A DNA stretch of 64,000 nt from Rhodamnia argentea (taxonomy: Eukaryota; Streptophyta; Magnoliopsida; Myrtales; Myrtaceae). Position numbers and translations under genes: made by a program. This document shows positions 45,351-56,834 of the stretch, piece after piece (positions within the stretch are counted from its first letter, which is position 1; each line of letters opens with the position of its first letter). The notes under the pieces were generated by a model that saw only the letters and a list, made by a program, of their open reading frames with translations, was not told where the DNA came from and did not search any database. The DNA is taken from assembly GCF_020921035.1 (NCBI RefSeq), contig NC_063160.1, positions 13,109,095 through 13,173,094 on the forward strand, given 5' to 3'.

Positions 45351-47068
45351 AATTCTAAAGCGACTAATACTTATTAAACTTTTGACCGGTTTTAGACTCA
45401 ATCATTTGTGGTGCTCCGTCTCCATCATTAGATGAAAGTGATGTAATGTGCAACCAGTCACTCGTCGCTATTGGTTACTGTCAAGCGTCTCGTTTCGCAT
45501 GACGATTTCGTATTGCGAAAATCCACGACAAACCAATAACCTTCAGTGGTTCTTTCAAGAAAATTTTACGAAGTACGCAATCCGATTCGTAAGATCAATG
45601 CTCTTCTTCGCTCCCTAGGCGTATTTTCCGCTCTCATCGTTACGAATTAACACGCTGCTTCAGATCTTCCAAATTAAGAAGTGCGGCAGAAACGAGAAGG
45701 AACACAGTGTGTTTCTGCTGCTTTGGAAGCAGTTATACGACTTCTCCGAAATTTGAAAACTCTCCTTTTGCGATCTAAATCTAGACTCGAGAGCTCTTCT
45801 TTCTCGATCTAGGTCTAGGTGACCGCATTGACAAAAGAGGATTATAGTATATGCTCATCACTGATGACAATGCGAGATTCGATACCCGACCGCCGATTGT
45901 TCTATTTTGATGCCGAGACAAATTCGTTCTTATGGATGAGATTATACTTATCATAGCAATTTATATTTTGTCATTCTACTTTGCCCTTGTTTCACGTGTT
46001 TTCTTTTACAGTTTTCATGTATCATCTCGAAAATATAAATAAAATATTTGCTTTTGATTAAAAAACAAAGGTTTTTTTTTTTTTTTGGGTGTTTTGGGTC
46101 TGATTCTATATACAGCAAATCTCACCCAAGCAAATGAAAATCTTGGCTTTGGAAAATGGACAGTCAGACAGATTCCCGAAAGCAGCCTCTCGAGTCCTAG
46201 CCTCTCATCGCTTTGTCCGTAAGTTCACGACTTTGACCAGCCGTGTCAACTGGCGAACATCCGAAACAGATTCCCCATTTCTCTCCTGTTCGTTTCTACT
46301 TTATTTCCCGTCCTTCTCGATGCGGACCGCGTTTCTGCCGCACAGGAGAAATTTTTTTTTTGGATTAGTTGGTTGAGGAACTGTTTAATCCTATGGATGC
46401 TTCGTCCTAATTTGCCTTTAACCTTGGTCCGTTGAATCTTAAACTTTGCCGGAGATGTGACGAGGGCATTTTCCAAACTCAATTTCTGATATAAGAAGAT
46501 TTATTACATCGTATTTATCTCAATCATTTGAGATGTACTATTTTTTACCAACAAAAAAGAAAACCGTTATTTCTATTTTAGATGACGGAGAGATATTCGA
46601 ATCGGCTTTTCGTGCTGAGCCCACGAGTGAAGAAGCGATCTCCTCTTGAGAGAACGAGATACATTAATGTTGGATTTCTCGTTGCTTAAATTCCAACGTT
46701 GCTATAACCAATGTCGTAATTTCCAATTGATGTGTTGGACTCGGCATGAGTTTGATTCGTTCAATTTGATAGCTTGAACTTTTTGTCCAACGAAATATGA
46801 ACTTAACCACTAATAATTTCTTGACTCGTCATCTTATCTTCTTCTTTTTTCGAAAGTTCTTCCCGTGCGTTAGGAACGGTCGCCAGTTTTCCGTTCTCGT
46901 GATCTTGGAATTTGACCAGGAAGTAATCCTCGGGTCAGCTCGTTGACCCCACGGCGTCCCATTTGTACATGCCCGGAAGTGAGAACTAACAACCAGCCAC
47001 TTCCTCAGCAACAAAAAAAAAAAAAAAACGCTGCTCCAGATGACACCCCTCGCTCTCTCTCTCTCTGT
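45351..47068. other. Intergenic spacer upstream of the U-box gene
   Basis: No gene is recognised. Frames at 46134-46376 and 46986-47438 (minus) are not family-like. The proximal part should hold the U-box promoter: a CT tract (47052-47066) runs directly into a TATATATT box. Confidence 0.45.
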
Positions 47069-48980
47069 TATATATTGGGAACTTGAAATGAGCTCTCCTC
47101 TTTGACGTTGTGCGTCTGTCTCCCTCCTGTGCAGACAGAACTTGAAATGAGCTCTCGGCTTTGACGGTGTCTATTCGTCTCCCTCTTGTGCGCAGACACT
47201 TTTGCTTGTCCCGAGCAAGATTCTTCGCACAAAATTGATGTTTTCTTGGTGCTCTGGTTAGAAAATCTTCTGTGTTTCGTTTTCCCCTGAAGACCTGCAT
47301 TGGCAGAAAACAAGAAATGGTCTTGGTTCTTGCTTGCTTCGAGCAGAGCACGTAGCTCTCCTCTCGGAGAGCTGCTCTTGAACTTCTCTTCTGGCTGAGT
47401 GCTTCTGTACTTCTAAAAAGGAGGGCTGTTGCTAACATTATCTGGTAAGTCGCAGACCTTCTTTAGATCGTTGCATCTTTAGAAGATTCTTCTGTGATTT
47501 TGTGGCTGAGGTATGGCGGATTGCTGTTCTTTGCAAGGTCTCTCTCTGGTGATAGAGTCGCAAACTGTCTGTTGTGTGACAAAAATGATGTCTTTAGGGG
47601 TTATTTCTTCTGAGATTCGTTGTGACAGTTTGCTGTGAATTTGCTATTTCTGGGAAATTGTTATTTACTTGCTTTGGGATGAAAAAGTGAGAAGGAAAAG
47701 CTAGCCTCTGTATAATAATATAGTAGCACAAGAGCCATAGTGGTGGTGATAAGTTTAATTGATTTGTGTCTTCTTCCCAGTAAGCAGAGATAGAAGTTTC
47801 ATTACTCTTCTTGGATGATAAAATTAAGGAATTTGCTTTGCTCTCAAAGTTCAAACTCTTCGAGAACGGTGCTTTTTGAGCATGATATATGCAAGACTCG
47901 TAGATGCTTGGAGGTTAAAAGAATTGATGAGACCATTACTTGTCTGTCAGCGTGAGAGTTCCAAGAACTGAACTCAGGAACTAGCCAGCTCCGATATCTT
48001 GTTAAAAATGAGAGCACAGCCAGTTATTCTGATCCGCGGGTTACAAGTTGTGGACATCATCGTATGGAAAATTAACAAAATATGAATATGGGTTTACATG
48101 GCTGTAACCCTTCAATGAGAATTGAGAAGGTTGTCTGGAGGAAGTTTCCTCCACCCTTTGGAGGAAAACATAGCCCTTAAATTCTTGGACGAAGATGTCG
48201 TCCTGTTCTTCAATTTGTGATCTAAGGGAACTCATTCTGAATATCCCATTTCCTTGTGGTGCAAAGGTCCGTATGAAACCAATTCATGAAATCTAATCTA
48301 TGTATTTGGTTCTTTCATGAGGAAAGGCTGTTTTGTTAAAAGCACCAGCTAATGGCACCAGAGAAGTGAAAGCGAAATAACTGATGACCTTTGAAGTTTG
48401 TAGAATGCGTCAAACACCGATTCACATGAAAAAAATTGATAGCACTATTGCTATAATATTTGGTGGTTGTCAAAGTAGAGATTCTTGATGTCGATGAAGC
48501 AGAGGCCTCAATATAGCAATGGCGTGTCCTCCTGCTTCAGAATCTTTGTTGCTGGTTAATTAGCCATTCTTTAAATTTCTGTAGAATTGCCATATTCTCT
48601 ATCCTTTTCTTCGGAAATGTCAGATTCTAGTTTGAGTGTTCGCTCCATACTTTTGGAGGAATGCAGCATATGTACTAAGAATTAATTTTTGCATGTCAAA
48701 CCTCTACTTTGAGAGGCAGGAAAAAATAACATTCATGCTTTGCTGGTGCTTATGTCCTTTAAATCCTCTGTCCATTGTTTTTGCACCGGTAACATCTCAT
48801 GTCTGCTGCATTTTCTGACTAATGATTGGTTGCAATGATGCTACGTAATTGATATCTCAACATAGTATTTGAGTGTCTTGTGATTGGGTCTTGTGTTGGA
48901 TTTGCAAAAAACACATCATAGTAATCTTTTCTCGTCAATACTTCTGCATCTGCAGATCAAGGAAAAGTCAGTCTCTTTCA
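47069..48980 (+). promoter_or_regulatory. TATA box, leader exon and leader intron of the U-box gene
   Basis: TATATATT at 47069-47076 follows a CT tract, a common plant core promoter layout. A probable leader exon ends at donor CTG|GTAAGT (47444/47445). The matching acceptor CTGCAG is at 48954-48955, so the second exon starts at 48956, 25 bases before the ATG. The leader exon carries two copies of a roughly 59-bp unit (47079-47137 and 47138-47199). Intron and TSS are inferred from splice consensus only. Confidence 0.5.
47079..47199 (+). repeat. Two-copy 59-bp tandem duplication in the U-box leader
   Basis: GAACTTGAAATGAGCTCTC begins both copies (47079 and 47138). Each continues through TTTGACGxTGT and GTCTCCCTC and ends TGTGCAGACA or TGTGCGCAGACA. 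Confidence 0.8.
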
Positions 48981-50573
48981 ATGGGAAGTGGTATCACTGT
49001 GGTGGCGGAGACACTCTCTAATTCTTACTGTTTCAAGGTAAATATTTGTCAGGACTTAAAATTTCTATTCCTATGCATGAGATTGATCATTTTATGTTCT
49101 AATGTGCTGTCTGGTAAATTTGTTGCTACCAGTTATTTAGGCTGGTGTGCAGTGTTAATAATGATAACGGAGCTGCATTCCAGCTTAATTCTCTTGAATG
49201 AGAAGAGTTTCTGATTTTTGATGCCTTTGGCTTCCAGATAAAGTGAGATGATAGTAGAAAAAGTCACTAGCATTGATGAAGATGAAGCACTAAGTTGTTT
49301 CAGTTTGGAATGAACTAAGGACTACACGTTTAAAAAAAGTGTGCCTGCATTAATGTTTATTTGGAAGAATGTGGGCAAGTCACAGTACATATATAAAAGC
49401 TTTGTATTGATTGGTTTTTGAAGTTGTCCATTTTTATCGATCCGTCGTATCTATACTTTTTCGTTCTTTCTGATTTCGTGTAATGTGATGAGTATAGCTA
49501 ATGATTGCAGGTCCATTATGAAATGTGCACAGAGCTTATGAAGTTGGTTGATAAAGTATCGAGTGTTATTCCACAAATAGAGGCAGCTCGTCCTCGCTCA
49601 TCTGGAATGCTTGCACTTTCCTCTTTAATTTGTGAAATTGATAAAGCCAAGCAACTCCTCCACCACTGCAGTGAATCTAGCAAACTCTACCTGGTGGGTA
49701 CCTATGAGGTTGTTCAACTCCAAAGTGATGAGGTTAAAAAACATAGACACTTATTTGTCAAATAGTTGTGCCTTCTGGAAAGTAGCGACTTGATCACATT
49801 CCTTGTGAAAGTGACAGTTCAAATGATAAAAAGTTCCTAAAGGGAAGAAGACCAAGCAGAAAAGTTGGATATAGAAGTTTTGGTGCGTCAACAGTGGGGA
49901 GAATTTTGACATGCTGTATTGACTAAACATTTGACAGTCTTTCCCATATTTCTCGTTATCTACTCAGTCCTTAGAATTACTCCTTAAAATCTACATTAGG
50001 TCTGCTCCCAAAGTACGTAGAGTAGATAATATGTCAAGTTCATATATTTGTTGGCTTCACAGACATGTGATTTTTGCAACTTTCAGGCACTAACCAGTGA
50101 CGCAATAGCCAGGAGATGTCAAAGATCAAGGGAGCTATTGGAGCGTGGTTTAGACCTAGTTCGAAATTCGGTTCCAGTCCTGTTGGCTATCAAGGTTGGT
50201 TGCTTTTATACGTTATGCAGAGATTTAACACAGATAGAATCTTCTTAATATTAATGTATCTAGTGGGCGTACTTCTGTGGCCGCCATGGAAACGGACTGG
50301 CTCCTTTTCGGCTTCTGTTAATGATCTGAGGCAACACTTTGTCCTATGCCTTCTATCAGCCAGAAGAAGAAAAGCGCTGATCCTTGCTCCGCTGATGTAG
50401 TTTTCATCCTCCCTACATTAAGTCTTCTCTTGGATGCTTGTTCTGCACAACTAACATTTGTTGCAATGAGTTGTTTCCCTGACCTAGCTTTCAATGTATG
50501 TGAATTATCCTAGTTTACACCTAGTAAAGCAACCCTTCTTTCATTGATCGCTTGGACTTCTTAGTCTCCTTCT

Positions 50574-50627
<54 letters not shown>

Positions 50628-52855
50628 CCTTAGCCTTAACTAAATCCACATCTTGTCACAAAAAAAAAAAAAAAAAAATTCACCTAAGCATTTGTTGTGG
50701 CTCTCCTGGAGTTGGCATTTTCTCTGCATAGGCTCGGCAGGGGGTGCAGGAAATTTCATTGGACATGCATTCTTCTTATTGCTTGTGAGATGGAATGTTT
50801 TTAGTCGTGTGTTGGGGAGGTCAAACCAGGTTTTCCTTTCTTTAGTTTCTTACTTTGCTTGTTGCGTCTGCAGATATGTCACATAATTGACGAGCTTAGA
50901 AATGCAAAGTTTGTTTTGGATTCTTCTGAAATGGAGGCTGGAAAGGTTCTTCGACAATCTTTAAGGCTACATTTATCCATAGCTGGTCCGATGGAGACAT
51001 TGGATATTGGAGCAATTAAATTTGCTGCTTCAAAGCTTCATATCATGTCTCAAAGAGCTGTCGTAACGGAGAAAAGATCAATCAAGAATCTTCTCAGCAA
51101 AGTTGGTGACAGAAACCCAGCGAAGAAAGAGAGGTTGAAATCCTTATTGTATCTCCTGGATAAGTACGGAAACTCCATCGTGGCAGAGCCACAAGAGAAT
51201 GCTGTCGCTCATGGTGATAAAACAAATGAATTTCAAACCTCCACATCCAGCAGTGATGCTAAAGCTGATGTTCTGAGGGACCCTGTCCCTCCTGGTGAAT
51301 TCAATTGCCCCTTGTCTAAGAGATTGATGTACGATCCCATCGTCATTGCTTCTGGAGTGACATTCGAAAGGATGTGGATCCAGAGGTGGTTTGATGAGGG
51401 TTACGATACATGTCCCAAAACAAAGGAGAAGCTGTCGCATCAGTTGTTGGCACCAAACAGTTTCCTGAAGCACGAGATATCAAAATGGTGTGTAGAATAT
51501 GGAGTTAGAAATATAGACCCGAGCATACGAGCAGAAACTGTTTGCTCATTGGAAGCTTCTTCAACATCCATCGACAGCCTCGGCAGTCTTGCTCATGGAT
51601 ATGTAGATTCCATCTACAATCCTGACCCTTCGAGTGTTAAAGTTCCAGATGACCTAAGTTCGACCTCTATTCAGAGTGATGATGATGATCAAAGATGTGG
51701 AACTTCTATACCGAGGACCTTGAGATCTTTGGCATTACTGCCTAAACTCAAAGAGCTTCAATGGAAGTCCCAATGTGAGGTTGTCGAAGATGTCAAAAAC
51801 TATTTGGATCGCGATGATCAAGCTCTTGGGTCAGTGCCATTTGAGAATTTTCTTACGCTGCTTGTACAGTTTCTTGTAGATGCCCACGACCAAGGTGACC
51901 TAAAAGCTCAAAGGACTGGGTCACAATTCTTACTGACATATGTCAGCAAAAATAGGTATGTTATTTTCTATAGTCAGCCGGAATCCATAAATACTAGTAA
52001 TGTTATCATTCCTTTTCGGGATGATGTGATGATGACACCACTAGCTTAGGATGACGTGATTCTTGACCTAGCTAAAGTTTTTTCCTGGTCGACGCCTTCA
52101 ATGCCGTTTCAAATATTTAAGCAGATCATTTTCGGCCTGTGGGTTGCATCATACTTCACTAATAGTTTACAGTTCATGTAAAATGCTCCCAAATCTCTGC
52201 AAAATCTTATTTCTAATTTGCTTCATGTAGGTATGAAGTGACATGTATCAAGAAAAGTGCCTTCTCTCTCTTGATATCATTGCTCGATTCAGAAGTATCT
52301 GAACAAGTTCTTGCCACGCTAGAAGTCTTGTCCACTCATGAAACCTGCAGACCCGAGATTGCCGCATCAGGTGTTCTTGCCCCCATCTTCAAGATCCTCG
52401 GCTCTCAGAACAGACTACTTCAGGAATCTGCACTCAAGATTCTGAGCAATCTGTCGTATGATTGCTATGTCTGTCATCATCTTATACACTTAGGATGCAT
52501 CCCGAAGATGGTCCCTTTTCTTCAGACTTCCCCTTTTATGACGCTTGCCCTGACGATCCTGAAAAATCTGTGCAATAGCGAAGAGGCAAGCACTTCCATT
52601 GTAGAGACTGATGAATGCATTGCTTCCATTGCTGAATTTCTAGATTCTGCCAGTAGTGAAGACCAAGAATATGCAGTGGCCATTCTACACTCGGTATGCC
52701 GCGACCAAGATCTATACTGTAAGTTGGTCCTGGATGAAAGTTTCACAGTTTATCCTGCTCTAATCAACATAAAGACGAACGGCAGCGACAAAGCAAAGGC
52801 GAGTGCTTCCGAGCTGCTAAGGCTCTTCCGAGATATCGAACGTGATGGCTTGTGA
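48981..52855 (+). CDS. U-box/ARM-repeat E3 ubiquitin ligase, PUB5-like
   Basis: Spliced model: 48981-49037, 49511-49693, 50087-50194, 50874-51955, 52231-52855, 684 residues. The first three introns are phase 0, the last phase 2, all GT-AG. The N-terminal helical domain (about 20-220) contains E-A-A-R-P-R-S-S-G and H-C-S-E-S-S-K-L-Y-L, typical of plant U-box N-terminal (UND) regions. The U-box at about 254-327 reads F-N-C-P-L-S, D-P-I-V-I-A-S-G-V-T-F-E-R, W-F-D-E-G, T-C-P-K-T, L-L-A-P-N-S-F-L-K. It recruits E2 enzymes without zinc. The C-terminal half (about 390-680) has helical armadillo-type repeats for substrate binding. U-box/ARM ligases act in cytosol or nucleus in immune, hormone and stress signalling. 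Closest by sequence style is PUB5, with PUB45/6/7 as alternatives. The U-box has T-F-E-R where T-Y-E-R is usual, a mild variant. Confidence 0.93.
50576..50627 (+). repeat. Compound (CT)n(TA)n microsatellite in a U-box intron
   Basis: About 15 CT units are followed by about 11 TA units in intron 3, followed shortly by an A-run at 50660-50678. Confidence 0.9.
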
Positions 52856-54448
52856 TCCGTGGCATTCTATGCCTTCTGAAAGGAAGGTGTTGTCATTTTA
52901 GAAGACATAATTTCTCGAGCGACCAAGGTGTAACTTAAAGGTGCACCCTGAGGACTCTGCTCTTTGACCGTGCAGTGGTAGATAATCTCCATCAACATAA
53001 GATAGCATAGAATTTTCTCAACAAAAGATTTCTCATCCCGGCAAGATTCCGCGTCACTAGGGATGGATTCTTCTGCAAATTTTGCTTAGGCCAAGTTCTA
53101 ACAGTAGCCTTTGTTTTTTCCTCTTTCTTCTCGGGTTTCGAGCCATGTAGATAGTGTCCATGTAGATAGGAACCGACAGTGTCTGTGCTTCAGTTTTCTC
53201 AAACCTGTACTCGGTGGCGTTTGTACATCTTTGAATTGTTATTTGCCTTGAATCTGAACGCAGTCATTGGATGCTGAACTTTGTCACGACACTCAGTTCT
53301 TCCTTTTAGAAAGTACAGCAAGTTTATCTGCAGCATTGTGAAATCATTGTCAAATGGAAAGAGAAATAACCTTGCACAAACGAGGTATGCTCACAAGGCT
53401 TCCTTCATCAATCGTTAGTTCACATGCCTCGGATTACCGATCCATTCCTAATTCTCAGGACAAGCCCTGAAGAGTCACCTCAGCACGCGTTTACAAGCAA
53501 CCGAGAATGGTAGATAATAAAGTAGGATGATTGCTCTTTAGACCTTGAAACTTTCATGTAAACTATTTGCTTTCATGAGCGTGCATTTAGTTGGTTGTCC
53601 AGATGAAAGCATGCAGCAATGTCCTTCCTGATGATTTTTTGTCAGTTCCTTTCTGATGTTTTTTTTTTCTTTTCATGTCCTTCCTGTTTTATCGGCTCGA
53701 GACTTGAAATGCAAACCCCGAGTCCCGACCATAGCGAACGGCTCCGCAGCATGGATAACATAGATGTGTAGGCACGTACATTCGGATTGAAACACCAAGT
53801 AGCCAGATCTTTAGCAGCCATCAATCAAATTCATGAACTCTGTCACAGGAAGTTGCTCGATATCTACATTGCTTTTGCTGGGGTACTTTCCTGGTCAAGA
53901 TTTACGGAGAGTGGCCCTCTTAAACCCGCGATAAGTCTCGGGAGGCTTCCGTTTTCTGGATTAGCTTGAGCAAGGAGGTCCTTTCCATTGGATCAAAATT
54001 ACATGGAAGTCAGGAGTACCAAGGAAAGACATGGTCTAGTAGGGGAACTCTCGACCTCGGAAAATTCAAGCAGCAAAGTTAGGAGCCGTGGAAAGATCTC
54101 GGGGTCGGAACTCCAATTTGCAGCGTGACGATGATCCTATCCCTATCTTTCATTGCCGAAGCGACACGACATGAAAACCCACCGGACATTTTACCGCGCA
54201 TCGGAACCAGCCGGTCGGATGCTGAACCAGCCCGACATGTCTGCACTCGAGGTTAACATGTTGAGAAACGATTATGTCGGTATCCGTTGACATTCGTTAG
54301 TTTGTCTTAAGAAGCAGATATGTCGCACGAATTCGCGAATTTTGGAGTTTCGTGACAGATTTTTCTGCAAATTCACAATGAATTGGCGAATGTAATTACT
54401 TCGGGTCAACAGTATATTAACAATTTATGGGTATGAGAGGGCGAACCT
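52856..54448. other. U-box 3' region and spacer
   Basis: The first few hundred bases are likely the U-box 3' UTR (TGTAACTTAAAG, TTTGTACATCTTTGAATTG). The phrase CATGTAGATAG occurs twice near 53143 and 53159. No further gene is recognised before the tRNA. Confidence 0.45.
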
Positions 54449-54465
54449 GCTGGAGTAGCTCAGTT

Positions 54466-54498
<33 letters not shown>

Positions 54499-54522
54499 AA
54501 GGTTCAAGCCCTTCCTCTAGCG
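54449..54522 (+). tRNA. tRNA-Asn (anticodon GTT)
   Basis: A 74-base cloverleaf. The 7-bp acceptor stem is GCTGGAG paired with CTCTAGC (one G-T), with discriminator G at 54522. The D arm has AGCTCAGTTGGTTAGAGC. The anticodon stem TGTGG/CCACA carries loop CTGTTAA with anticodon GTT at 54483-54485. The T arm has GGTTCAAGCCC. A-box (TAGCTCAGTTGG-type) and B-box (GGTTCAAGCCC, with A and G as in the GGTTCGANNCC core) promoter elements are intact. CCA is not encoded and there is no intron, as expected for a nuclear tRNA. T-runs downstream (from about 54560) can stop RNA polymerase III. Confidence 0.97.
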
Positions 54523-54539
54523 CCTTCTTTCCTAAACTT

Positions 54540-55010
54540 TTCAGCAATTTTTCTTCTTCTTTTTTTTTTTGAATCTTTTTGCCCTTGGTATATTTTCAAT
54601 GCCAATAAAAATCATATTTTTTTTTTTTTTCCAAGCGATTAACTTGCAAAAAATTTAGATTATCCGACGCATTGATTTAATTCTTGTTATGGTATTGTAT
54701 CGTTCAATTTGAAATGGCAATGAAATCCACTAAACATATTTTTGTGAAAATTACAAGGTTAGATAACAGTTTTATTTACTGCTTTTGTGGCTCTTTCTTT
54801 TGCAATTCTCATCATCATTTTTTATTCGTCTTTTTTTTTATCTGTTTTCACTACCGGCAAAAAAAGAAAAAAATTTCTATATTTCAATCGATTAAAGATT
54901 AATTAATTAAAATGCTAATAGTAACTTGCAAAATTAGGTATATCTGAAGAATTGATATATTTTTCCTCATGCTATTGTATCGTTCTAGTTAAAATTGCAA
55001 TGGAATTTTA
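54540..55010 (+). repeat. Degenerate direct duplication downstream of the tRNA, unit about 275 bp
   Basis: AACTTGCAAAAAATTTAGAT...GGTATTGTATCGTTCAATTT (54639-54708) resembles AACTTGCAAAATTAGGTATA...GCTATTGTATCGTTCTAGTT (54925-54990), and the T-rich lead-in is repeated as well. The first copy also has an ACTGCTTTTGTGGCTCTTTC block that recurs at about 56750-56770 just upstream of APC10. Confidence 0.55.
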
Positions 55011-55154
55011 AGAGTGTGTTTGTTTGAGTGAAAGAATTTTTCGAGAATTTAATTTTTGAACTTTCACTAATTTGATATGCTGAAAATGATCGATTAAAGA
55101 AAAAACATTTACCAAGGGGAAAATACTTTCTCGAAAAGAAACGCATTATAATGA

Positions 55155-56623
55155 GGGCTTGTTTGGCAACGATTCTAATAAAAAAAAAAGTAATTCCGAT
55201 CGGAATTAATTTTTTTTAAATTTTGTTCACTAGATGAGTTTTAGAAAATCAGAACTCATTTAGTAGGTGCACAAAATTTACGTTCCCGGAATAAAAATAC
55301 GTTTGCTAACCGCACAAAATTTCTGCTTTTGGGAATAATTTCTCCTTCCAATTTTTGTCATTTAAATCAAATAATTATGTCTTTTTACTATAAAGTCAAC
55401 CTATACATCATCACTAATAAAATGAATACATATCACGTATTATTCATAATTAGTTTATTTATTCCGTGGAGCATGAAGATACAAACAATTTCTCCCCTTT
55501 GTTCATTATAAACTTTATCAACTATTCACCTTCCAATTTCATGTAAATTTCTTGCATTTCGAATTAATCGAAGATTCTACCTACGCCACTAAATTTCCTT
55601 GTTGTCCCTTACCATTTGATTTACAATAATTTTTATAAGCATGTTTATCTCGGTTGCCTCTTCATGCGATATATCATCTGCAATCTCTTCTTGTATAGGT
55701 TTAAATGGGTACTTCGGATCTCCATATAGGAAAAAGGTTTTGTCCATTCTATCTTTGTCACGAATGTAATTATAGAAAGCACATGATGTAATTATAATAA
55801 ATGCTTGCTTTCGAACTATAAATGGAGGAATCTAATGCTGAGGAGAAGATTTGTCCAACAAAGTATCGGATCAAGGTTGAAATATCTAAGACTGCTAGAA
55901 GGACGAAGCCATATGGAACAGCAGCTCGGAGAAGAGGAGTCACGGGAATACTGTCCGGAAGATGAAATTAGAAAGTAGAAAGCCGAGAACATAAGAACGG
56001 AAGAATGGCTTATCAAAGTCATCGATCATATGAAAGCTGAACGGAAATCGGAAATGAAGCACCACCACCCCTATCGTCTTTCCCTTTCTTTTTTTAGACA
56101 GATCCAAGATCGGCGAGGGTGACCTTTGCTTGAGCTCGACTAGGGCTACCCTTGGCCAGGTCGGCAAGGGCGACCCTCGCTTGAGGATGACGAGAGGGGC
56201 CCTCGCCTAAATCGGCGAGGGCTTCCTCAAGCGAGATCCTTGAGAAAGAGAGACAAGGTGACAAGACACCAAGAAAAGTGAATGACTAAACGAATTTTAC
56301 TGGAGTCATGGATGGCGGCGGTGGAGTTGGTGGGTCATGGGAGCAACGAACGAGTGATGGAACTTTGTTCTTTTTTAGGTCAAGGGAAAAGTGAAAAAAC
56401 TGAAGGTTAGCCAAGGGAAAATCGAGAGAATTGAGACTTCCTTGTTTTTTGTAATTCTCAAAAGTAAATTTTTTTTTAGAATCAATTTTTTTATTATTGT
56501 TTTTGCTTCAACAATTGTTCTCGAGAACGGAATTAGAATTATTTACGTTACTAAACATGTTTCTCGTCATTTTTTGTTCCGGAAAACAGAATCAGAAAAT
56601 CAGAATCGTTGCCAAATACGCCC
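55155..56623. mobile_element. Largest member of the TTTGGCAACGATTCT-end element family
   Basis: The left end reads GGGCTTGTTTGGCAACGATT, and the right end on the other strand reads GGGCGTATTTGGCAACGATT. Both continue with T-rich sequence and TTCTGATTTTC / GTTCCGG blocks. A GC-rich patch of GGCGAGGG / CGACCCTCGC repeats lies at 56100-56240. No transposase frame is visible in the 1.47 kb. The right end is about 210 bp before the APC10 start codon. No clear target duplication was found. Confidence 0.6.
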
Positions 56624-56834
56624 TAAACATGTTTGTCAGCGAAACATTAAAAAAAACAAAAATTAGCAGACAGTATTTATTTTTGTGAAAATAACAATAA
56701 TTTTTTTTTTCGGTCGAAAACAATAAAAAGGTTTGATAATAGATTTATTCACCGTTTTTGTGGCTTTTTCCTTTTTCAAATAGCAAAGCTCGAGTCAGAC
56801 ACGCTCGATACTCTCCGGGGATTCCAGAGTTCCA

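Noticed and set aside
46986-47438. 150-codon minus-strand frame
   Set aside because: It is antisense to the predicted U-box leader, spans the 59-bp tandem repeat, and has no family resemblance.
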